Shown here: piece after piece, positions 60,126-64,000 of the stretch
Numbering within the stretch: the first letter of the stretch is position 1
Layout of the letters: every line of letters starts with the position of its first letter
From: Ignavibacteria bacterium UBA2360
GTDB taxonomy: Bacteria; Bacteroidota; Ignavibacteria; Tepidaquicellales; OLB5
Direction: 5' to 3'
DNA: 64,000 bases
Assembly (NCBI GenBank): GCA_002344125.1
Contig: DDTQ01000004.1
Location: 57,330 to 121,329 of the forward strand
Notes under the pieces: model-generated
What the model was told of the DNA's origin: nothing
Seen by the model: only the letters and a program-made list of their open reading frames with translations
Databases searched by the model: none
Position numbers and translations under genes: made by a program

Positions 60126-61838
60126 ATGATACTTTCAGAACAAACACAGCATAACATACACAAAGCGCACTATGTAAACAGTATTGCTCCGGATAACTAC
60201 CTGGTTGCATACCGGAACATTTTCGAGCTGGTCCAATACCGCGCTCACCTGCAGCCTGACGATATTTACATAACCTACTATCCCGATAGCGGTTTCAGAT
60301 CCTCGCTTACTTACTCACAATTCGTTGAAAAAGTCTTTAAGACTGCCAACCTGCTGAAAGCAAGTGGCATAAAACCGGGTGATAGAATTTCAACCATATC
60401 TTACAATCACATAAATACCGTTATTCAATATTTTGCGGCATGGTGTATGGGTGTTACCGTTGTTCCGATAAATGTTAGCGAAGAACCCGATAGAATAGAG
60501 TATATTCTTAAGAGCTCTCACACAAAGCTTGCTTTTATAAAGCATGAATACCTGCCTAAGTTTACAGATGTGTTAAACAAACTTTCGATCATTCCGGTTG
60601 TTCACTCTGCTGAAGCAGGAGATGTTGAAAGTGATAACATAATTTACGAAACTGAGCTTGAAAATCAGAGCACTGATTTTACCCCTGATGATGGCGTAAA
60701 TCCTGAAACCGAGTCACTTATAGTATATACTTCAGGCACAACCGGGCTGCCTAAGGGCGTTGTATTGACCCAATATAACCTTATGATAGATGCCGACGGC
60801 ATCAGTAAATGGCACGGTATTTCCCGGGGTACCGTTATGATGTGCGTTCTGCCTATACATCACGTTAACGGTACGGTTGTCACTATAATGACTCCGATGT
60901 ACGCCGGCGGTACATTGATCCTCAATCAAAAATTTCATACCGATGTATTTTTCCGGAGACTCGCCGATGAAAAGGTTAACATCGTTAGCGTTGTTCCAAC
61001 GCTGCTGCAATTCTTATGCCATGATTATGAGGCAAAAAAACTTAAAGGGGGCAAGGGGGTGAGGTTAAACGATTTCCGCCACATCATATGCGGGGCGGGA
61101 CCCTTGACCTGCGAGCTTGTTCATAAATTCGAATCATTGTTCGGTCTAAAGATTGTTCATGGATATGGTTTATCGGAAACTACCTGCTATTCCTGTTTTA
61201 TTCCCGCAGAGCTCAGCGAAGCTGAGCACAAAGCATGGCTGCTTCAGCATGGCTTCCCAAGCATAGGTATTGCAATTGAACCCAATGAAATGGATATACA
61301 AAATGAGAAAGGGGAAACACTCCCCGAAAAAGCACGGGGTGAAATTGTCATACGGGGACACAATGTAATGAAGTATTACGATGAAAATCCCGATGCCAAT
61401 GATAAAACATTTGAATTCGGCTGGTTTCGCAGCGGGGATGAAGGGTTTTATATAAATGATAATTCCGGCAAAAAGTATTACTTCATTACCGGGAGATTGA
61501 AGGAGCTTATTATAAGGGGCGGGGTTAATATTGCGCCGCTTGAAATTGACGAAGTGCTTATGTCAATTCCGGAGATAAAATCAGCGATTGCCGTTGGTTT
61601 TGATAACGACTGGTACGGAGAGGAAGTGGGGGCATTGGTTTTGCTGAATGAAAACATCAAACCTTCTGAAGAATTAAAAGGTGAGATACTGAAAAAGTGC
61701 CGGGAAAAACTTCCCGCTTATAAGTCGCCAAAAACAATAATTTTCTGCGATACTATCCCTGTAACATCAACCGGCAAGTATCAGCGCAATAAAGTCAAAC
61801 ATTTGTTCGCTGAATTTAAAACCATACAATACAAATGA
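60126..61838 (+). CDS. AMP-forming acyl-CoA synthetase / ligase (ANL superfamily)
   Basis: About 570 residues from ATG 60126. The TTG at 60093 overlaps the terminator and is rejected. Seen: the AMP-binding loop IVYTSGTTGLPKGVVLT, LPIHHVNGTVVTIMTPMYAGGT, HGYGLSETTCYSCF (adenylate contact), GWFRSGDEGFY, ITGRLKELIIRGGVNIAPLEID (hinge and A8) and the catalytic Lys in VTSTGKYQRNKV. It activates a carboxylic acid as acyl-AMP and transfers it to CoA or another thiol; the substrate is unknown. The stop overlaps the ATG of the radical SAM gene by 4 bases, so the two are coupled. Confidence 0.93.
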   Translation: MILSEQTQHNIHKAHYVNSIAPDNYLVAYRNIFELVQYRAHLQPDDIYITYYPDSGFRSSLTYSQFVEKVFKTANLLKASGIKPGDRISTISYNHINTVIQYFAAWCMGVTVVPINVSEEPDRIEYILKSSHTKLAFIKHEYLPKFTDVLNKLSIIPVVHSAEAGDVESDNIIYETELENQSTDFTPDDGVNPETESLIVYTSGTTGLPKGVVLTQYNLMIDADGISKWHGISRGTVMMCVLPIHHVNGTVVTIMTPMYAGGTLILNQKFHTDVFFRRLADEKVNIVSVVPTLLQFLCHDYEAKKLKGGKGVRLNDFRHIICGAGPLTCELVHKFESLFGLKIVHGYGLSETTCYSCFIPAELSEAEHKAWLLQHGFPSIGIAIEPNEMDIQNEKGETLPEKARGEIVIRGHNVMKYYDENPDANDKTFEFGWFRSGDEGFYINDNSGKKYYFITGRLKELIIRGGVNIAPLEIDEVLMSIPEIKSAIAVGFDNDWYGEEVGALVLLNENIKPSEELKGEILKKCREKLPAYKSPKTIIFCDTIPVTSTGKYQRNKVKHLFAEFKTIQYK

Positions 61839-62746
61839 AAATTATAAATTCTACCGGAAAAGAGGACCTGGCAATAGTTCATATTGCGCAGGCAGCCGGC
61901 GGAAATTATATTGAGTTCGTGGAATCACTCCACGCACCCAAAGCCCGTGAAGAAAAATGGATACTAACACTTTCAACTCTTTATGGCTGCCCGGTTAGCT
62001 GCGCTATATGCGATGCCGGTCCCTATTACCTTGGCAGAGTGAGCAAAGAAGGTATGTTCTGGCAGCTGGATCATATGATATCACGCCGGTATCCGGCGGG
62101 TGTAATACCTGTTAAGCAGCTTAAAGTACATTTTACAAGAATGGGTGAACCTGCGTTTAACATGAGCGTCCTTGATGTAATTGAGGAATTTAACCTGTAT
62201 TTTAACGCTCCCGGGTTCATGCCTTCAATATCTTCTATTGCCCCAAAAGGCAGCGAAAAATTCTTTGAAGAATTACAGAAGATCAAAAATGAAAAATTCA
62301 GCGGCGGGAAATTCCAGCTCCAGTTTTCTATTCATACTACTGATCCTGGAAAAAGAGATGAACTCATACCCGTAAAGAAATGGAGTTTCAATGAAATTGC
62401 TTCTTTCGGAGACCGCTTTTTTAAAGCAGGGGATAGGAAAATTACCTTAAGCTTTGCTCCTTCAAATGAAAATGAAATAGACCCGCAGAAAATTCTGGCG
62501 CTTTTTGACCCGCAAAGGTTTTTGATCAAACTAACACCCTTGAACACAACATCGGCTGCCGTAAAAAACAATTTGACTTCTCTTATCAGTCCGTTAAATA
62601 GCAGCGGGATTGAAAACCTCGCCGAAAAATTTAGAAATGCCGGTTATGAAGTGATAATAAGTATTGGAAATTACGAAGAGCTCAAAATTGGCAGTACATG
62701 CGGGCAAAACCTTGTTACGAACCTGCAAAAGGAAATGAAAGAATAA
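61835..62746 (+). CDS. RlmN/Cfr-like radical SAM protein of unknown substrate
   Basis: 303 residues. The cluster motif is CPVSCAIC (CxxxCxxC, about residues 51-58). The order that follows matches RlmN: HFTRMGEPAFN (as MGMGEPLLN), ISSIAPKG, LQFSIHTTDPGKRDELIPVKKW (as LSLHA..R..L.P), LIKLTPLN and a C-terminal STCGQNL, whose Cys aligns with the methyl-carrying Cys of RlmN. The RlmN N-terminal accessory domain is missing. It is therefore an RlmN/Cfr-family enzyme that may methylate RNA or another target by the dual-Cys mechanism. Coupling to an acyl-CoA ligase is odd for an rRNA modifier. A bidirectional terminator follows. Confidence 0.82.
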   Translation: MKIINSTGKEDLAIVHIAQAAGGNYIEFVESLHAPKAREEKWILTLSTLYGCPVSCAICDAGPYYLGRVSKEGMFWQLDHMISRRYPAGVIPVKQLKVHFTRMGEPAFNMSVLDVIEEFNLYFNAPGFMPSISSIAPKGSEKFFEELQKIKNEKFSGGKFQLQFSIHTTDPGKRDELIPVKKWSFNEIASFGDRFFKAGDRKITLSFAPSNENEIDPQKILALFDPQRFLIKLTPLNTTSAAVKNNLTSLISPLNSSGIENLAEKFRNAGYEVIISIGNYEELKIGSTCGQNLVTNLQKEMKE

Positions 62747-62780
62747 CTGGCCGTTCCGGATTCTGAAAATTAGCCAAATA

Positions 62781-62813
62781 AAAAAGCCATCCTGTTATAC
62801 AGGATGGCTTTTT
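62781..62813. terminator. Bidirectional terminator
   Basis: AAAAAGCCATCCTGT (62781-62795) and ACAGGATGGCTTTTT (62799-62813), a perfect 15-bp stem with a 3-nt loop and T-runs on both strands, between convergent genes. Confidence 0.92.
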
Positions 62814-62844
62814 GTTTGCGGCATAGTTGCTGCAAATGTAAATA

Positions 62845-64000
62845 TTATTTTACGAGTAACATTTTCTTTGTTTCAACAAAGTTACCTGATTCCAGTCTGT
62901 AGAAGTAAGCTCCGCTTGAAAGCTCTGCAGCATTGAAATCTACTACATAGTTACCAGCGGGTTTAACATCGTTTAACAATGTTTTTACTTCTCTTCCGAG
63001 TATATCAAATATAACAAGTTTTACATTTCCAGCAGCAGGAATTGAGAACTTGATGTTTGTTACAGGGTTGAACGGATTAGGATAGTTCTGGCTTAATGAA
63101 TAAACCATAGGTACTTCGTTGTTTAACGGGTTAACTGCTGTTAAAGCGCCGTTGATCAACGCGGTCAAAGTTGGAAGCAAACTGCCGCCTGTGAAGTATC
63201 TTGGGTCAGCGAACATGCTTCTTACTTCATAATTTGCTGTGTATCTTCCGATAGCTGCAAGTGTATCATTCACAGTCTGGTTTACCCATCTGTAAAGCGG
63301 GTATGAACCATTGCTTAATCCGCAGCCATCAGGATAGTAACCTGCGTCAACCGGGGAAGCAATGTTCCTTGAGTTTCCAGCATCAATCCTTTCGCCAACA
63401 AGTGTACCTGGTGTAGGATCAGCGTTATCAAGCCTGTAAACTATACCTAACATCTGTCCTGCGAAGTTCAGATCCTGTCCGGTGTTTGCTCTGCTGTAGT
63501 TATAACCAAGATCAGCACCTATCATGATAAGTGTTTTCCTTGCTGCGGGTGTTCCGCTGTTTAACCATGCTGTGAGGTTGTTTCTTGCAGTAGCGCCAAG
63601 ATATCTGCAGCCAATAGCGTCAAAGCTGGTTTCCTGAACGATAATCCTGTCGTAACCTGCAAGTGAAGGTAAAGCTGAATTTGTATCAAATGTAACCAGG
63701 TCATATCCGCCAACTAAACCTGAAAGATAAACCCTCATTGAGTCTCTGTCAGCTTTTCTTTTTGCTGTACTTGTTGCGTTAACTGAATCATGCATCAGTA
63801 CTAATGTAGTATTTGCTGCGGGTGCAGGTCCCAGTACTCTTATAAGATCGATACCAATAAAATCACTGTTTGCGCCTGATGGTCCGCCGCTAACTACTCT
63901 GTAGTTGATCGCGAATCTGCCGTTTGCGCCGGCTGTAGGTGCTACAAATCTTCTTTCTGTCCATGAACCGGTTGTTGTGGTTTTGAACTTACCCAACTCT
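62845..64000 (-). CDS. T9SS cargo, N-terminus beyond the window
   Basis: The frame is open through base 64000, so the start is outside; the TTG at 63996 is just the first in-window start-like codon. About 385 residues are visible. The first ones (INYRVVSGGPSGANSDFIGIDLIRVLG) look like the end of a choice-of-anchor-J jelly roll. A Rossmann-like region follows (TTLVLMHDSVN, YDLVTFDTNSALPSLAGYDRIIVQE, TLIMIGADLGYNYSR), perhaps an inactive peptidase or glutamine-amidotransferase-like fold. The sorting domain is standard (NYPNPFNPVTNIKFSIPAAG...KKMLLVK) with no insert. Confidence 0.82.
   Translation of the reverse strand, partial: ELGKFKTTTTGSWTERRFVAPTAGANGRFAINYRVVSGGPSGANSDFIGIDLIRVLGPAPAANTTLVLMHDSVNATSTAKRKADRDSMRVYLSGLVGGYDLVTFDTNSALPSLAGYDRIIVQETSFDAIGCRYLGATARNNLTAWLNSGTPAARKTLIMIGADLGYNYSRANTGQDLNFAGQMLGIVYRLDNADPTPGTLVGERIDAGNSRNIASPVDAGYYPDGCGLSNGSYPLYRWVNQTVNDTLAAIGRYTANYEVRSMFADPRYFTGGSLLPTLTALINGALTAVNPLNNEVPMVYSLSQNYPNPFNPVTNIKFSIPAAGNVKLVIFDILGREVKTLLNDVKPAGNYVVDFNAAELSSGAYFYRLESGNFVETKKMLLVK

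Noticed and set aside
1..64000. tRNA, rRNA, phage, insertion-sequence or secretion-machine genes
   Set aside because: I scanned by eye for integrase, transposase, tRNA-like cloverleaf ends and T9SS translocon genes (PorK/L/M/N-type) and saw none. A dedicated tRNA or HMM search could still find something I missed.

Overview
The window is chromosomal DNA of an Ignavibacteria-like member of the Bacteroidetes/Chlorobi lineage. The main evidence is the density of type IX secretion (T9SS) C-terminal sorting domains of the NYPNPFNP...KIKFDIP...SGVYFYK...KKMVLVK type. I count sixteen in 64 kb: fourteen on full or window-cut proteins and two passenger-less. Bacteroidetes-type TAnnTTTG boxes occur upstream of many genes, and a bacillithiol gene (bshC) is present. 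Housekeeping genes are ordinary bacterial ones. I saw no phage, integrase, transposase, rRNA, tRNA or CRISPR array.

Layout. 1-3.05 kb is the 3' part of a large beta-strand-rich envelope protein, followed by a SpoU-family RNA methyltransferase. 3.7-7.9 kb (minus strand) holds gpsA, an amidohydrolase and a conserved hypothetical. 8.1-10.6 kb has a small secreted protein, an orphan sorting domain, a candidate short RNA and a beta-propeller T9SS cargo. 10.6-18.6 kb (minus) holds plsY, an NfuA-type scaffold, an Mrp ATPase, a methyltransferase, an acetyltransferase, a HEAT-cyclophilin fusion and a degenerate polysaccharide-deacetylase-like protein. 18.7-25.3 kb has a Bax-inhibitor-1 protein and four T9SS cargos, three of them glucose/sorbosone-dehydrogenase-type propellers. 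25.4-28 kb is metG and folP. 28.3-31.9 kb has two more cargos. 32-36.8 kb has a GT-C-like membrane protein and the yceD-rpmF-plsX-fabH cluster. 37.2-41 kb has a SpoIID-domain cargo and a propeller cargo. 41-45.3 kb (minus) holds gcvH, an RsbU-type phosphatase, a YihY membrane protein and hutH. 45.4-52 kb has three YCF48/BNR-type cargos. 52-55.6 kb (minus) holds a GT9 transferase, bshC, a zinc ribbon protein and thpR. 56.8-60 kb is the tyrosine-degradation pair hppD/hmgA with a DUF4258/DUF2283 pair between them. 60.1-62.7 kb is an acyl-CoA ligase overlapping an RlmN-like radical SAM gene. The right end is a cargo gene cut by the window edge.

Biologically this suggests a heterotroph that exports many beta-propeller and adhesin-like proteins through T9SS, degrades histidine (hutH) and degrades tyrosine with oxygen-dependent enzymes (hppD, hmgA). 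The phospholipid and fatty-acid genes gpsA, plsY, plsX and fabH are spread over three loci.

The most unusual signal is short palindromic DNA elements sitting in frame inside protein-coding sequence. In five sorting domains, extra sequence of three different kinds occupies the same beta-hairpin, between the first strand (FDIP) and the second ((I/V)Y). A related element also sits in the N-terminus of the HEAT-cyclophilin gene. Two passenger-less sorting domains start at the same residue, just after NYPNPFNPVT. Together these point to the T9SS sorting domain being both a recombining cassette and a tolerant landing site for small repeats.
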